From: Pelotomaculum terephthalicicum JT
GTDB lineage: Bacteria; Bacillota; Desulfotomaculia; Desulfotomaculales; Pelotomaculaceae
Length of the DNA stretch: 64,000 nt
Direction of reading: 5' to 3'
Assembly: GCF_022410535.1 (NCBI RefSeq)
Contig: NZ_JAKNBL010000010.1
Location: 27,070-91,069 of the forward strand
The notes under the pieces were generated by a model that had not been told where the DNA came from, did not search any database, and worked only from the letters and a program-made list of their open reading frames with translations. Positions 54,801 to 63,053 of the stretch are shown here, piece after piece. Position 1 is the first letter of the stretch. Each line of letters starts with the position of its first letter. A program made the position numbers and the translations under genes.

Positions 54801-55298
54801 CTACGGATGGTTTCTGCTAACCCGCACCCTGCCGACAGAGTCAATAATGACATATAGGGAATCCCCGGTCGCCCGGTCTTTAAGGGTGGCATGACCGCCA
54901 ATACCATTGACGGGATTTCCTTTGGTGTTAAAAAAAAGACGGAGCTCACTATTTGGGCCAAAAGCTGCATAATAGAGATCCACACCGGCAGGAAGCTTGG
55001 TTGTTTTATATGCCTTTGGTCCGCTTTCAGCATTGATTAGATAATAGCTGTCCATAACGTTGTCAAACTGGATGTAAAAACTGCAGTTTTCGTCTCTCAT
55101 CTTATTTTGTTGAACTGCGCGCATGTCCGAGACCAGTTCCCTGGCCGCGCATTCCAAGCTGTATCGCCCGATTAATCTATTAAAATCAGGTATGACAAGC
55201 GCAACGATCATACCACTAATGGCAACCGCAATCATTACCTCAATTAACGAAAAACCAGAATGATTAACCAGGCTCTTATTCTTTAGACTTCGCTTCAT
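54801..55298 (-). CDS. Type IV prepilin, GspH/FimT-like
   Basis: 165 residues. Signature NHSGFSLIEVMIAVAISGMI, then LECAARELVSDMRAVQQNKM, characteristic of GspH/FimT. The remainder is a beta-rich domain. Third in the prepilin row. Confidence 0.85.
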   Translation of the reverse strand: MKRSLKNKSLVNHSGFSLIEVMIAVAISGMIVALVIPDFNRLIGRYSLECAARELVSDMRAVQQNKMRDENCSFYIQFDNVMDSYYLINAESGPKAYKTTKLPAGVDLYYAAFGPNSELRLFFNTKGNPVNGIGGHATLKDRATGDSLYVIIDSVGRVRVSRNHP

Positions 55299-55359
55299 CT
55301 CTCATAAAAAGGTTGTGAAACAACCCTCCCGCTTACCTCAATAAATGACATGAATCGCA

Positions 55360-55839
55360 TCATGGCGCGCTTCCACCCGAATTTATCAAATCATCCAAGG
55401 GATCGGCCTCAGCATCTGAAGTATTTTCAGCCGGGTTAGCATCACTGGTCGCCACAATGTTGTCGCCGCCGGAAGAAAGGCCGTCCGGCCCGTAGGAGAA
55501 AAGCTTATAAACGGAGGGCTCAGTGTCATTTGTCAAGTATACGTAAGGTTTTTCCCACGGGTCTTTGTATGATGCCGACCCAAAGTTGATGCCGTAATCC
55601 TCAAGCACGTCATTAATCTGCGAAGTAGTCGGATACACACCTTTTTCCGCTCGATAAACGTCAATTGCCGTTTTCATCGCTTTCAATTCCACCATGGCTC
55701 TTTTTACCTTGGCTTTATCAACCTGCTTGACCATTGAAGGAACGGCAATAGCGGCCAACACGCCGATAATAACAATCACCACCATTAGTTCCATTAGAGT
55801 GAAACCACTTTCGTTTCTTAGCGCTCTAGCAACCAACAT
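55360..55839 (-). CDS. Major pseudopilin, GspG-like
   Basis: 159 residues. Signature NESGFTLMELMVVIVIIGVL; AIDVYRAEKGVYPTTSQ and DPWEKPYVY, SYGPDGLSSGGDN are GspG features (the last is the calcium-loop region). Likely the major subunit of the (pseudo)pilus. ATG at 55839 fits SD GGAGGGG better than a start 13 codons earlier. Confidence 0.9.
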   Translation of the reverse strand: MLVARALRNESGFTLMELMVVIVIIGVLAAIAVPSMVKQVDKAKVKRAMVELKAMKTAIDVYRAEKGVYPTTSQINDVLEDYGINFGSASYKDPWEKPYVYLTNDTEPSVYKLFSYGPDGLSSGGDNIVATSDANPAENTSDAEADPLDDLINSGGSAP

Positions 55840-55903
55840 CCTTTCCCCTCCTGACAAAGCTAGATTCCTTGGAGGCATACATAATCAATCGCATGAAACT
55901 TGC

Positions 55904-57118
55904 CTAATCAATATAGTTCATGATGCTGAACATAGGCAGCATCATTGACAGAATGATGAAGGCAATCATTCCACCCACTACAATGATTAAAACCGGTTCG
56001 ATCAACGAAGACAAGCGCGCAACCAGTTCTTCAACTTCTCTTTCGTAAAAGTCGGCAGCCTTCTCCAGCAGAGTGTCAATAGCTCCTGTTTCCTCGCCAA
56101 TGGCGATCATCCTGGTTACCATCGGGGGAAAAATCCCGCTTTTATGCAACGGCAAAGAAATTCCGTCGCCTTTTTTAATGCTGCTCTCCGCCTCTTTAAT
56201 GCTTTTAATAAAAACATAATTTCCCGTGATATTCTTAACCACGTCAAGTGACTGCAAAACAGGAACGCCGCTTTTCAAAAGCGCGCTAAACGACCGGCAA
56301 AAGCGGGAGACAATCACCTTCCGGATTAAAGGCCCAATTACTGGAATGCTAATAATTATTTTGTCTTGAACTATCTTGCCGCGTTCGGTCATGATCGCCC
56401 ATTTACAGCTTACTGCCGCCACCGCGAATAAAAGTGCGGTTAAATACCAATAGTCATGAAAAAAACTTCCGAGCCGGACGATCAACCTGGTGGCAAACGG
56501 AATGGGAGCCATCATGCTGTTCAATAAGAAAACAAATTTCGGGATTACGTACGTTAACATTATAACAACTGATAACACAGCCACTGCCGCAACAACCGCC
56601 GGATACATCATAGCCGATTTTATTTTTGCCAAAAGCTCATACTCCTTTTGCGCGTTTACGGCAAGTCTGTTCAACACTTCATCAAGCGTCCCGCTAACTT
56701 CCCCTGATTTCACCATACTAATAAAAAATGGAGAAAATACTTTTGGGTGAGAACTGAGTGAATCCGCCAGTGACATACCTTCCTCAAGACTCTCCGTTAC
56801 TCTCTTTAATGTATTTTTGAGAACCACATCGTCACTTTGCTGGATCAATATATTTAGACATTGAAGCAACGGGATGCCAACTTGAATCATGGTGGCCAAC
56901 TGGTGACACATAAGAACCAGTTCCCTTGCACCAACCTTTTTCGCGAAAAAAACGACCGGATTAATATACCTTCCGCCGGATACTTTCCCTCTTTCCCCCA
57001 TGAAAAGCCCGCGCTTCCCCATCAGGTCTATCGCCTCACGACGGTCTTTCGCCTCTAACTTCCCGCTAGCCAGCCGGCCTCGCTTGCTGCGGGCCTTGCA
57101 AACGTATTTAAGAAGCAT
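55904..57118 (-). CDS. Type II secretion/type IV pilus inner membrane platform protein GspF/PilC
   Basis: 404 residues. Two T2SSF domains (about 65-190 and 270-392) with LVLMCHQLATMIQVGIPLLQ and RSFSALLKSGVPVLQSLDV; three membrane helices, the last being ILIIVVGGMIAFIILSMMLP. It forms the assembly platform that works with the ATPase. Between gspE and the major pilin gene. Confidence 0.93.
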   Translation of the reverse strand: MLLKYVCKARSKRGRLASGKLEAKDRREAIDLMGKRGLFMGERGKVSGGRYINPVVFFAKKVGARELVLMCHQLATMIQVGIPLLQCLNILIQQSDDVVLKNTLKRVTESLEEGMSLADSLSSHPKVFSPFFISMVKSGEVSGTLDEVLNRLAVNAQKEYELLAKIKSAMMYPAVVAAVAVLSVVIMLTYVIPKFVFLLNSMMAPIPFATRLIVRLGSFFHDYWYLTALLFAVAAVSCKWAIMTERGKIVQDKIIISIPVIGPLIRKVIVSRFCRSFSALLKSGVPVLQSLDVVKNITGNYVFIKSIKEAESSIKKGDGISLPLHKSGIFPPMVTRMIAIGEETGAIDTLLEKAADFYEREVEELVARLSSLIEPVLIIVVGGMIAFIILSMMLPMFSIMNYID

Positions 57119-57281
57119 TTACCCACCACTATTTTCAAAAAATTTTATGGAAATTTTTATAAAACTATTTATCTAACTCAATCAATTCTTTATAATGGTA
57201 GTAATTCCTTCATTCTTAGGAAAATTTTTCAGTTATTTTACCTATTGCTACATTTTTCTACTAATGAGGCATATATGGATA

Positions 57282-58574
57282 TCAGGCTTCATCGTTATAA
57301 GCAACTCGCATAACTTCCTCAATTGTCGTCAATCCGTCTAAAACTTTCCGGATACCATCCGTTTTCAGACTAATCATTTTTTCCGCCAAAGCTTTACGCT
57401 CTATTTCATCTGCCGACGCATTTTTTATAACCAGCGCACGCAGCGCGTTTGACATAGGCAAAACCTCATGAATAGCTATGCGGCCACGGTAGCCGACATT
57501 ACCGCACTCATCGCAGCCCATGCCTTTATATAGTGTAACTGGTTGCTCCGGCCCCACCCCGATGAATGCGCGCTCAGGTGCGTCTGGACCTAAGACAGAC
57601 GCCAGGCGGCACTTTGGGCAGATTAACCTGACCAGGCGTTGCGCTGTTGCCGCAAGCACCGACGATGCTACGAGAAACGGTTCAATACCCATGTCGACAA
57701 GGCGGATAATTGCCCCTGCGGCGTTGTTAGTATGGATGGTTGACAGCACCAGGTGCCCGGTCATTGCCGCCCTAACGGCAATTTTAGCAGTCTCGCTATC
57801 CCGGATCTCCCCGACCATAATTACGTCCGGGTCCTGCCGCAAGATCGCCCGCAAACCGGCCGCGAAGGTCATACCGGCCCTGGTGTTAACCTGTGTCTGG
57901 TTTATTCCATCCAGCATGTATTCAACAGGATCTTCCACGGTAATAATATTTTTGTCCACTTTGTTGATCTCATTAAGCGCCGCATAAAGGGTAGTGGTTT
58001 TTCCACTTCCTGTTGGTCCTGTGATCAATAACATACCGTTAGACCTTCTCAGGGCGTTTGTTAACTTCGTCAGGTTCTCAGGCCCTAATCCAATCCGCTC
58101 GATTTTGAATGATTTTATATTTCCTTTATCCAGGAGCCTGGCAACAACCTTTTCCCCGTGAACGGTCGGCATGGTGGAGACTCTGAAGTCAATTTCACGT
58201 GAATTGAATTTCAACTGAAATCTACCGTCTTGTGGAATCCGTTTTTCGGCTATATCTATATCGGACATGATTTTAACTCTTGAGATTACAGCAGAACGTG
58301 TTTTTTGAGGAATTGTCATGATCTCCCTAAGCATGCCGTCAATCCGGTACCTAACCCTGGCGCGACCTTCTTGAGGCTCGATGTGTATATCGCTGGCATT
58401 CTGTTCAATTGCCTGAAGGAAAATTGAATTTACCAGCCGCACGACCGGCGCTTCATTCAGCTCCTCTTCCCAAGCCCCTGATTCAGGCTCACGCAATTCA
58501 GCCTGCGGTTTATATGCCGCAAAGGCTTTGTCAACATTCCATATCCCCAAGTACTTTTCTATATTTTTATCCAA
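57282..58574 (-). CDS. Assembly ATPase GspE/PilB, short N-terminus
   Basis: About 430 residues. Asp box QNASDIHIEPQEGRARVRYR, Walker A LLITGPTGSGKTTTLYAALN, Walker B RQDPDVIMVGEIRD, His box MTGHLVLSTIHTNNAAG, and a zinc site CPKC ... CDECGNVGYRGR. Family members usually have a 130-170 residue MshEN/N-terminal domain; here only about 40 residues precede the linker. TTG at 58574 with GGAGTGAG upstream seems the best start. A 21-codon ORF ends 10 nt before it. First gene of the pilus operon. AT-rich 57119-57281 shows nothing. Confidence 0.88.
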   Translation of the reverse strand: MDKNIEKYLGIWNVDKAFAAYKPQAELREPESGAWEEELNEAPVVRLVNSIFLQAIEQNASDIHIEPQEGRARVRYRIDGMLREIMTIPQKTRSAVISRVKIMSDIDIAEKRIPQDGRFQLKFNSREIDFRVSTMPTVHGEKVVARLLDKGNIKSFKIERIGLGPENLTKLTNALRRSNGMLLITGPTGSGKTTTLYAALNEINKVDKNIITVEDPVEYMLDGINQTQVNTRAGMTFAAGLRAILRQDPDVIMVGEIRDSETAKIAVRAAMTGHLVLSTIHTNNAAGAIIRLVDMGIEPFLVASSVLAATAQRLVRLICPKCRLASVLGPDAPERAFIGVGPEQPVTLYKGMGCDECGNVGYRGRIAIHEVLPMSNALRALVIKNASADEIERKALAEKMISLKTDGIRKVLDGLTTIEEVMRVAYNDEA

Positions 58575-58584
58575 TATTTTATTC

Positions 58585-58650
58585 TCACTCCTTGCCTGGT
58601 AATAAAACCTGGTAAAGCCTTTTCCAACAATTACTTCTATAATAATACAT
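58585..58650 (-). CDS. 21-codon ORF ahead of gspE
   Basis: ATG with an excellent AAAGGGAGG site reads MYYYRSNCWKRLYQVLLPGKE and stops 10 nt before the gspE TTG. It may be a translated leader that couples ribosomes to gspE, or what is left of a longer gspE N-terminus. No known domain. Confidence 0.4.
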   Translation of the reverse strand: MYYYRSNCWKRLYQVLLPGKE

Positions 58651-58735
58651 AATTTTCCTCCCTTTAAGGACTGCGTCAAAAGTAAATTAAAAATTCTTGC
58701 CCCCGCGATAGGCCAAAATTAATTATATAAACAGC

Positions 58736-58767
58736 AATCCCGCACCACTTTGATAGTGATACGGGAT
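58736..58767. other. Imperfect hairpin in the gap upstream of gspE
   Basis: ATCCCG (58737-58742) pairs with CGGGAT (58762-58767), and CACT with AGTG inside. It lies between divergent transcription units; role unclear. The rest of 58680-58846 is AT-rich with no gene. Confidence 0.4.
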
Positions 58768-58846
58768 GATCTGGATGCAATACCAGGATATTTACCGTTT
58801 TGTTTTCAAAAAATTGATAAAAATATATAAAAGGAGGTGGTAGTTA

Positions 58847-58987
58847 ATGTTTCGAAAAGAGATGTCTTCAACAACATCAGATATAAAAATGATGACAATA
58901 ACGTCTTTATTAATGACAATTCCCTTTATCTTCTACATGAAAGATATTGCCAACTCGCTACGCACCATTGCAGAAAGAGACAAATAA
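58847..58987 (+). CDS. 46-residue small protein with one hydrophobic segment
   Basis: Strong SD AAAAGGAGGTGG 6 nt before the ATG. Reads MFRKEMSSTTSDIKMMTITS then LLMTIPFIFYMKDIAN and a charged tail SLRTIAERDK. The middle (about 17-32) could be a membrane helix. Not recognised. It is followed 36 nt later by another small gene on the same strand, and the pair ends in a terminator. Confidence 0.55.
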   Translation: MFRKEMSSTTSDIKMMTITSLLMTIPFIFYMKDIANSLRTIAERDK

Positions 58988-59023
58988 CAGAATTAAAAAA
59001 TCATGGATTGGAGGGTAACTAAA

Positions 59024-59158
59024 TTGGCTAAACGGCGAACAGTACCGGCGAAAAATAAAACAACCGATCCTGAAGGCAATGTTTCAATAATAACCCCAAA
59101 AGGCAACTGTGGTAAAAAAACAAAAAGAGAATCCTTGAAAAACAAAGCCGCTGAATAG
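59024..59158 (+). CDS. 44-residue basic small protein
   Basis: TTG start with GGAGGG 8 nt upstream; an in-frame ATG at 59003 is the alternative. Reads MAKRRTVPAKNKTTDPEGNV, SIITPKGNCGKKTKRE, SLKNKAAE. Very rich in Lys/Arg with one Cys; no membrane segment. Unknown; could bind nucleic acid or be a spore-type small basic protein (speculative). Its stop lies inside the terminator stem. Confidence 0.55.
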   Translation: MAKRRTVPAKNKTTDPEGNVSIITPKGNCGKKTKRESLKNKAAE

Positions 59159-59172
59159 CGGCTAATTATTTT
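59146..59172 (+). terminator. Terminator of the small gene pair
   Basis: AGCCGCT (59146-59152), loop GAAT, AGCGGCT (59157-59163), then AATTATTTT. Confidence 0.7.
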
Positions 59173-59275
59173 AACCGCAGTTTTTAACATAGCCCTCTAT
59201 TTGCAGCACATCGGCATATTGTGCGACTACAGGCAACGATTCCTCATCAGTGACCTCTGTAGCAATAACCTTATT
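59171..59275 (-). pseudogene. Relic of a DAHP synthase gene (aroF type)
   Basis: About 34 codons read NKVIATEVTDEESLPVVAQY then ADVLQIEGYVKNCG and stop. The family core is (V)VTEx(x)D/GxxxLxxVAEYADxxQIGAR(N): the match over TEV-D-E-LP-V-A-YAD-LQI is strong, then the GARNMQN motif is lost. No start, no remaining domains, and the flanks do not continue the family. It is a fragment of an aromatic-amino-acid pathway gene. The surrounding 59276-59353 shows no other gene. Confidence 0.6.
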
Positions 59276-59353
59276 TGTAAAGATCTATTTTTTTTACCAG
59301 CTACTCGCTGTTGCAAGACTGAATCGACTGTTTCGGTAAAAAACACACGGTGA

Positions 59354-59362
59354 TGTTATAAT
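59354..59362 (+). promoter_or_regulatory. Extended -10 promoter for hslO
   Basis: TGT-TATAAT (59354-59362) is an extended -10; no good -35 is present. It lies 40 nt before the hslO ATG. Confidence 0.5.
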
Positions 59363-59402
59363 AGTAACGGAATTAATAATGCAAAGGGGTTTAACCATTT
59401 AA

Positions 59403-60266
59403 ATGAAAGATTATCTCGTGCGAGGAATAGGCGAGGACGAGCAGTTTCGTGTCTTTGCAGCCGTCACTACTTGCCTTGTGGAAGAAGCCAGGCACAGACA
59501 CGACACCTGGCCTGTTGCCAGCGCGGCTCTCGGGCGCGGGCTTACCGCCGGGCTGCTGCTCGGCGCCAACCTGAAGGGTGATGATATTCTTACCTTGCGT
59601 ATTCTGGGCGATGGGCCTCTTGGGGCGATTCTTGTCACAGCAAACGCTGCGGGTGAAGTGCGGGGATATGTTCAGGAACCCCATATAGACCTGCCCGCCG
59701 CCCGGGCAGGAAAACTGCCGGTGGGGGCCGCCGTAGGAAAAGGTTTTCTTCATGTCACCAAGGACCTCGGCTTGAGAGAACCCTTCACTGGAAGCGTTGA
59801 GCTGGTGTCGGGCGAGATTGGCGAGGATGTGGCACAGTATCTTCTAACCTCGGAACAGACTCCGTCAGCGGTATCCCTGGGCGTGCTCGTAGGACCCGAC
59901 GCAAGCGTGAGGGCTTCAGGAGGCCTGATTATCCAGCTTTTCCCCGGTGCGAGTGAAAAAATCTTGTCCCACCTGGAAAAGTGCCTGCTTGAGATGCCCC
60001 CCGTCAGCAGCCTGGTTAACCTCGGAATGACTCCCGAAGAAATCGTCGCCAAGGCCGTAAAAGGTTTGCATGTCCAATACCTGGAGAAGAATCCGGTACG
60101 CTTTGCCTGTAAGTGCTCACGGGAAAAAGTAGGGGATATCTTAGCGGCTATGGGGAAAGAAGAGATTGAAAAACTCTTGCGGGAACAAGGAAAGGTGGAA
60201 GTACATTGCCATTTTTGCGGGGAAAATTATATTTACGAAGCGCTAGATTTAAATAAAATCATTTAA
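59403..60266 (+). CDS. hslO: Redox-regulated chaperone Hsp33
   Basis: 287 residues. MKDYLVRGIGEDEQFRVFA at the N-terminus, GPLGAILVTANAAGEVRGYV in the core, and the C-terminal zinc switch CKCSREK ... CHFCGENY (CxC and CxxC). Oxidation or heat releases zinc and activates holding of unfolded proteins. Presence in an anaerobe fits oxygen-stress defence. SD AAAGGGG is 13 nt upstream, rather far. Convergent with the UPF0280 gene 22 nt downstream. Confidence 0.94.
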   Translation: MKDYLVRGIGEDEQFRVFAAVTTCLVEEARHRHDTWPVASAALGRGLTAGLLLGANLKGDDILTLRILGDGPLGAILVTANAAGEVRGYVQEPHIDLPAARAGKLPVGAAVGKGFLHVTKDLGLREPFTGSVELVSGEIGEDVAQYLLTSEQTPSAVSLGVLVGPDASVRASGGLIIQLFPGASEKILSHLEKCLLEMPPVSSLVNLGMTPEEIVAKAVKGLHVQYLEKNPVRFACKCSREKVGDILAAMGKEEIEKLLREQGKVEVHCHFCGENYIYEALDLNKII

Positions 60267-60288
60267 GTGCCGGGGCATTTATGAGCCG

Positions 60289-61035
60289 TCAAACGGTCAG
60301 CGGGACAAGCTTCAATCTGCCGCAGGCAGCCAGGTGGTCGTCTTTTATTATTAACGCTCCGGTGATCCCGTCAATTCCCACGGCGAACTCTACTGCCGCT
60401 TGTATATCCTCCTTGCTTTGGACAAGATTGCCCACTGTGGTGGCTACCGCGTCGGCCAGGATGGCGGATGGAGACAGGATCACGGCGGCATCGGCTTTAC
60501 CCAGGCTTAATGATGGGCCGACTGTGCCGGAAGAAGTGCAAATTCCTACGGGGGTGTCTTCCGGCATGATTTCCAGCGCAATTCGATTGGACAAGGCGGA
60601 ACTGCCGGCAAACACCCCGATCCTGCGCTGCCGGGTGCTGCGCAGAAAAATATCGCCGCCATTTTCCACAATAACATCCTTCGAGCGCCTGACAAGCGCC
60701 CGGCCCACGTATTGAGCAAAAGCGCCGGCCACGGCAGCCATCGGCCCCACACCTGCGATACGGGCCGCATCAGCCATGTCTGCCGCGATGGGTGGCGCAT
60801 CTGGTCTGATCGCGTGCGGTTCCATCGCTTGAAGGAAAACAGGGTCCGACTCGATATAATTTTCCAGAAGAATCCTCTGTTCCCGCACTATTTCCTCCAC
60901 CCAGCGCGTCAATTCCAAAGAAAACCTGTCCCGGCGCACACCAACACTTAAATCAGTCTGGCGCACCACTACCTGAAAATAAGTCAAGTCTTCCTGGCGG
61001 AATTGCCGCCGGTACGAGCGATCAACATAATCCAA
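60289..61035 (-). CDS. UPF0280 (ApbE-like) protein of the homocysteine operon
   Basis: 248 residues: LTYFQVVVRQTDLSVGVRRD at the N-terminus, DAARIAGVGPMAAVAGAFAQ and NGGDIFLR in the middle. UPF0280/COG2122 proteins resemble ApbE flavin transferases. They occur next to DUF39 and NIL-ferredoxin genes in methanogens (MA1820-1822 in Methanosarcina, from memory), where the latter two make homocysteine from aspartate semialdehyde. TTG start abuts the stop of the NIL gene; GGAGG is about 11 nt upstream. Its exact role is not known. Confidence 0.85.
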   Translation of the reverse strand: MDYVDRSYRRQFRQEDLTYFQVVVRQTDLSVGVRRDRFSLELTRWVEEIVREQRILLENYIESDPVFLQAMEPHAIRPDAPPIAADMADAARIAGVGPMAAVAGAFAQYVGRALVRRSKDVIVENGGDIFLRSTRQRRIGVFAGSSALSNRIALEIMPEDTPVGICTSSGTVGPSLSLGKADAAVILSPSAILADAVATTVGNLVQSKEDIQAAVEFAVGIDGITGALIIKDDHLAACGRLKLVPLTV

Positions 61036-61437
61036 TTAAAACTTAACCTCCATAGCCTTGACCGGGCAGACTTTTAAGCAAATCTGACAGAGCACGCAGT
61101 TGTCACTGTCAAACGCCACTTCCATTGAAGGCCTATGCAGATATAGCGCGCCGGTGGGACAGATATCGGTACAGGCGCCACAACTGGTGCACTTCAATTC
61201 GTTCCTTGACAACTGCTCAGCCAAAGGTTGTACCCGGACGCCTTCGCTTTCCAGATACTCCAGGCCTTTTGCATATTGTTCCCCGGTAAGTTCCAAGACA
61301 ACAGTACCTTCTTTGTTTGGGTTGACATTCGCTTTAATTATATTGAAAACAAGTCCGTAATCCTTAGCGAGGTGATAAATAATAGGCTTGTCGGATATAT
61401 CTTTGCCAAAGCGAAGAATTATTTTTTTAGCAGCCAA
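61036..61437 (-). CDS. NIL domain-2[4Fe-4S] ferredoxin protein, homocysteine synthesis
   Basis: 133 residues. NIL domain (about 3-75; ILRFGKDISDKPIIYHLAKD) followed by two clusters, CTSCGACTDICPTGAL and CVLCQICLKVCPVKAM. With DUF39 proteins it is needed in Methanosarcina for a sulfide-dependent synthesis of homocysteine. Likely delivers electrons or sulfur to the DUF39 enzyme. Lies 44 nt after the DUF39 gene in the SAM-riboswitch operon. Confidence 0.88.
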   Translation of the reverse strand: MAAKKIILRFGKDISDKPIIYHLAKDYGLVFNIIKANVNPNKEGTVVLELTGEQYAKGLEYLESEGVRVQPLAEQLSRNELKCTSCGACTDICPTGALYLHRPSMEVAFDSDNCVLCQICLKVCPVKAMEVKF

Positions 61438-61481
61438 ACGCCGTTCACTCCTCTATCATTTAATAATCAGTTTACTAGATG

Positions 61482-62687
61482 CTAAACACCATTAATGTCT
61501 AGAGTTTTTGCTGTGATTTGATCCTGGAAAGAAGGCAAAAGTTTTACCGGCTCGGAAAGGGAAAAGTCCCCTTTCTGAATCCAATCTTTTAACTTTCCGG
61601 CAATCTCCCTGGCTTTAGGATAGCTTGACAGAGGCGCGGTTGGAATTTCCTTGCCGTTAATGGTAATTTTTCCGGTTTTCAACTCCGCGTAACTGACATA
61701 GCCTAAATTGCCGGGGATACGCTGGCCATAAGCATCACTATAGTCGACAACAGGCGCATAGAGGTCGCGATCGGTGATAGACACACAGCTCATCACATCC
61801 TCGTTAAGGATGGGGATAGGGATGCCGATACCCACCGTCAAGGTAGCGCCATAACCCAGGTAGCTTGTACCGACCAACCATTCGGGCTTCATTTGCTTCA
61901 AATCCCCGATCACGGCGAGTGTGCCGCCAGCCGGACCATAAGAATTTTTCTCCTGGTCTGTCTGAATGCCCGGGAAATGCTGTGTACCGTGCCATGCCAC
62001 GTAACCGATGCCCCCACCCAAAAAGATCCGGGTACCTATCCCAATAGTCAAAAAGTAAGGGTCATTAAGCAACGGACTAAGCTGACCGGCGCTGCTGTAA
62101 TGCGCGTTGCCCAAGTTTGGCTTGAGCAATCCCATGTAAGTATAAATAGTCTTGCCGCTTAAATTAACAGCACAGTTATAATTCTGGTAGGCGTTTCGCG
62201 GATTGAACAGCGTGGCCTCGTTTATGTCATTCAGGGTAATATAAGTTTCCAACTCCCGCCTGGGGTAACAATCCGTACCGTATGATAAAGCTTCTAATTT
62301 TATTGACTTGCCTGCCAACAGGTCATGGATCACGTGTCCGCCCCCATAGCGGAACTCACCGGGGTAATTGCTGTTGCAAGGGTCGTCCTCCGGCAACTCG
62401 GTAGCTCCCAGGTAGGCGTCAACCGCTGCTATACCGGAGTATGCGGGAATACCGTTCAGCCATACTTTCTGCATTCTGATTCTTGGCTTGGAATGCCCGA
62501 AATTCAGGAAAACCCCGGAAGAACACATTGGGCTGAAAGTCCCGGTTGTCACAACATCCACCTGTCGGGCAGCTTCAGAGACCCCCTTCTCTTCAACCAG
62601 AGCAATAACTTCCTCCGCAGTTAATACCACTGCCTTGCCGGATCTGATTTTCTCATTAATTTCTGCATAGGTTTTTTCAATTGCCAT
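61482..62687 (-). CDS. Homocysteine biosynthesis protein (DUF39/HcyBio)
   Basis: 401 residues of DUF39. Motifs: TGTFSPMCSSGVFLNFGHSK (conserved Cys), YGTDCYPRRELETYI, GIGTRIFLGGGIGYVAWHGT, DLYAPVVDYSD. In Methanosarcina and some deltaproteobacteria this family converts aspartate semialdehyde plus sulfide to homocysteine without acetyl- or succinyl-homoserine. A SAM-I riboswitch directly upstream supports the assignment. First gene of the three-gene operon. SD GGGGAGG before ATG. Confidence 0.92.
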   Translation of the reverse strand: MAIEKTYAEINEKIRSGKAVVLTAEEVIALVEEKGVSEAARQVDVVTTGTFSPMCSSGVFLNFGHSKPRIRMQKVWLNGIPAYSGIAAVDAYLGATELPEDDPCNSNYPGEFRYGGGHVIHDLLAGKSIKLEALSYGTDCYPRRELETYITLNDINEATLFNPRNAYQNYNCAVNLSGKTIYTYMGLLKPNLGNAHYSSAGQLSPLLNDPYFLTIGIGTRIFLGGGIGYVAWHGTQHFPGIQTDQEKNSYGPAGGTLAVIGDLKQMKPEWLVGTSYLGYGATLTVGIGIPIPILNEDVMSCVSITDRDLYAPVVDYSDAYGQRIPGNLGYVSYAELKTGKITINGKEIPTAPLSSYPKAREIAGKLKDWIQKGDFSLSEPVKLLPSFQDQITAKTLDINGV

Positions 62688-62731
62688 TTACATACCTCCC
62701 CATATTATGCCCTTCCATGCCGACAAACTGA

Positions 62732-62755
62732 AGGCCCCTTCAAACAGAAGAGGCC
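62732..62755 (-). terminator. Expression-platform hairpin of the SAM riboswitch
   Basis: Minus strand AGGCCTCTTC, TGTTT loop, GAAGGGGCCT, then TCAGTTTGTC. The stem is strong (one mismatch) but the T-run is short, so termination is likely but not certain. It lies 20 nt after the aptamer and 45 nt before the ATG. Confidence 0.6.
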
Positions 62756-62774
62756 TGCAAGTAATCATTGCTTC

Positions 62775-62889
62775 CTCTTATCTGCCAGAAGAAATTTCTC
62801 CTGCTGGAATTAGCACCATTTTGGGTTTCTTACCTCCCAACGGTTGCCGGGCTTCATTGGGCCAGTCCCTCCGCCGCTCCGGATAAGAG
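62775..62889 (-). promoter_or_regulatory. SAM-I riboswitch (S-box)
   Basis: Minus strand: P1 5' arm CTCTTATC (62889-62882) pairs with GATAAGAG (62782-62775). Between them are the invariant S-box blocks GGAGGGACTGGCCC, GATGAAGCCCGGCAACC-like (AATGAAGCCCGGCAACC here) and GGTGCTAATTCC. It senses S-adenosylmethionine and would turn the DUF39-NIL-UPF0280 operon off when SAM is high. Confidence 0.95.
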
Positions 62890-62916
62890 CACATATTGTG
62901 TATTACGCTAATCTTA

Positions 62917-62945
62917 AGTTTACCAGTAACCATATATCGTGTCAA
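62917..62945 (-). promoter_or_regulatory. Promoter of the SAM-riboswitch operon
   Basis: Minus strand TTGACA (62945-62940), 17-nt spacer, TAAACT (62922-62917). Start near 62910, just ahead of P1 of the riboswitch. 62946-63053 holds no gene. Confidence 0.75.
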
Positions 62946-63053
62946 CGGTTCATGTGTGATTCAAACAGCAGAATAAATTTCCTTTACAAATCCAGCTGGA
63001 AATATGATGCTGATATATGCTGAAGCCGGCTCGCTGATAGATCTAGTAAATAT

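Noticed and set aside
58680..58846. Cyclic-di-GMP riboswitch before the pilus operon
   Set aside because: The conserved GEMM core sequence is absent; only a simple imperfect hairpin is seen.
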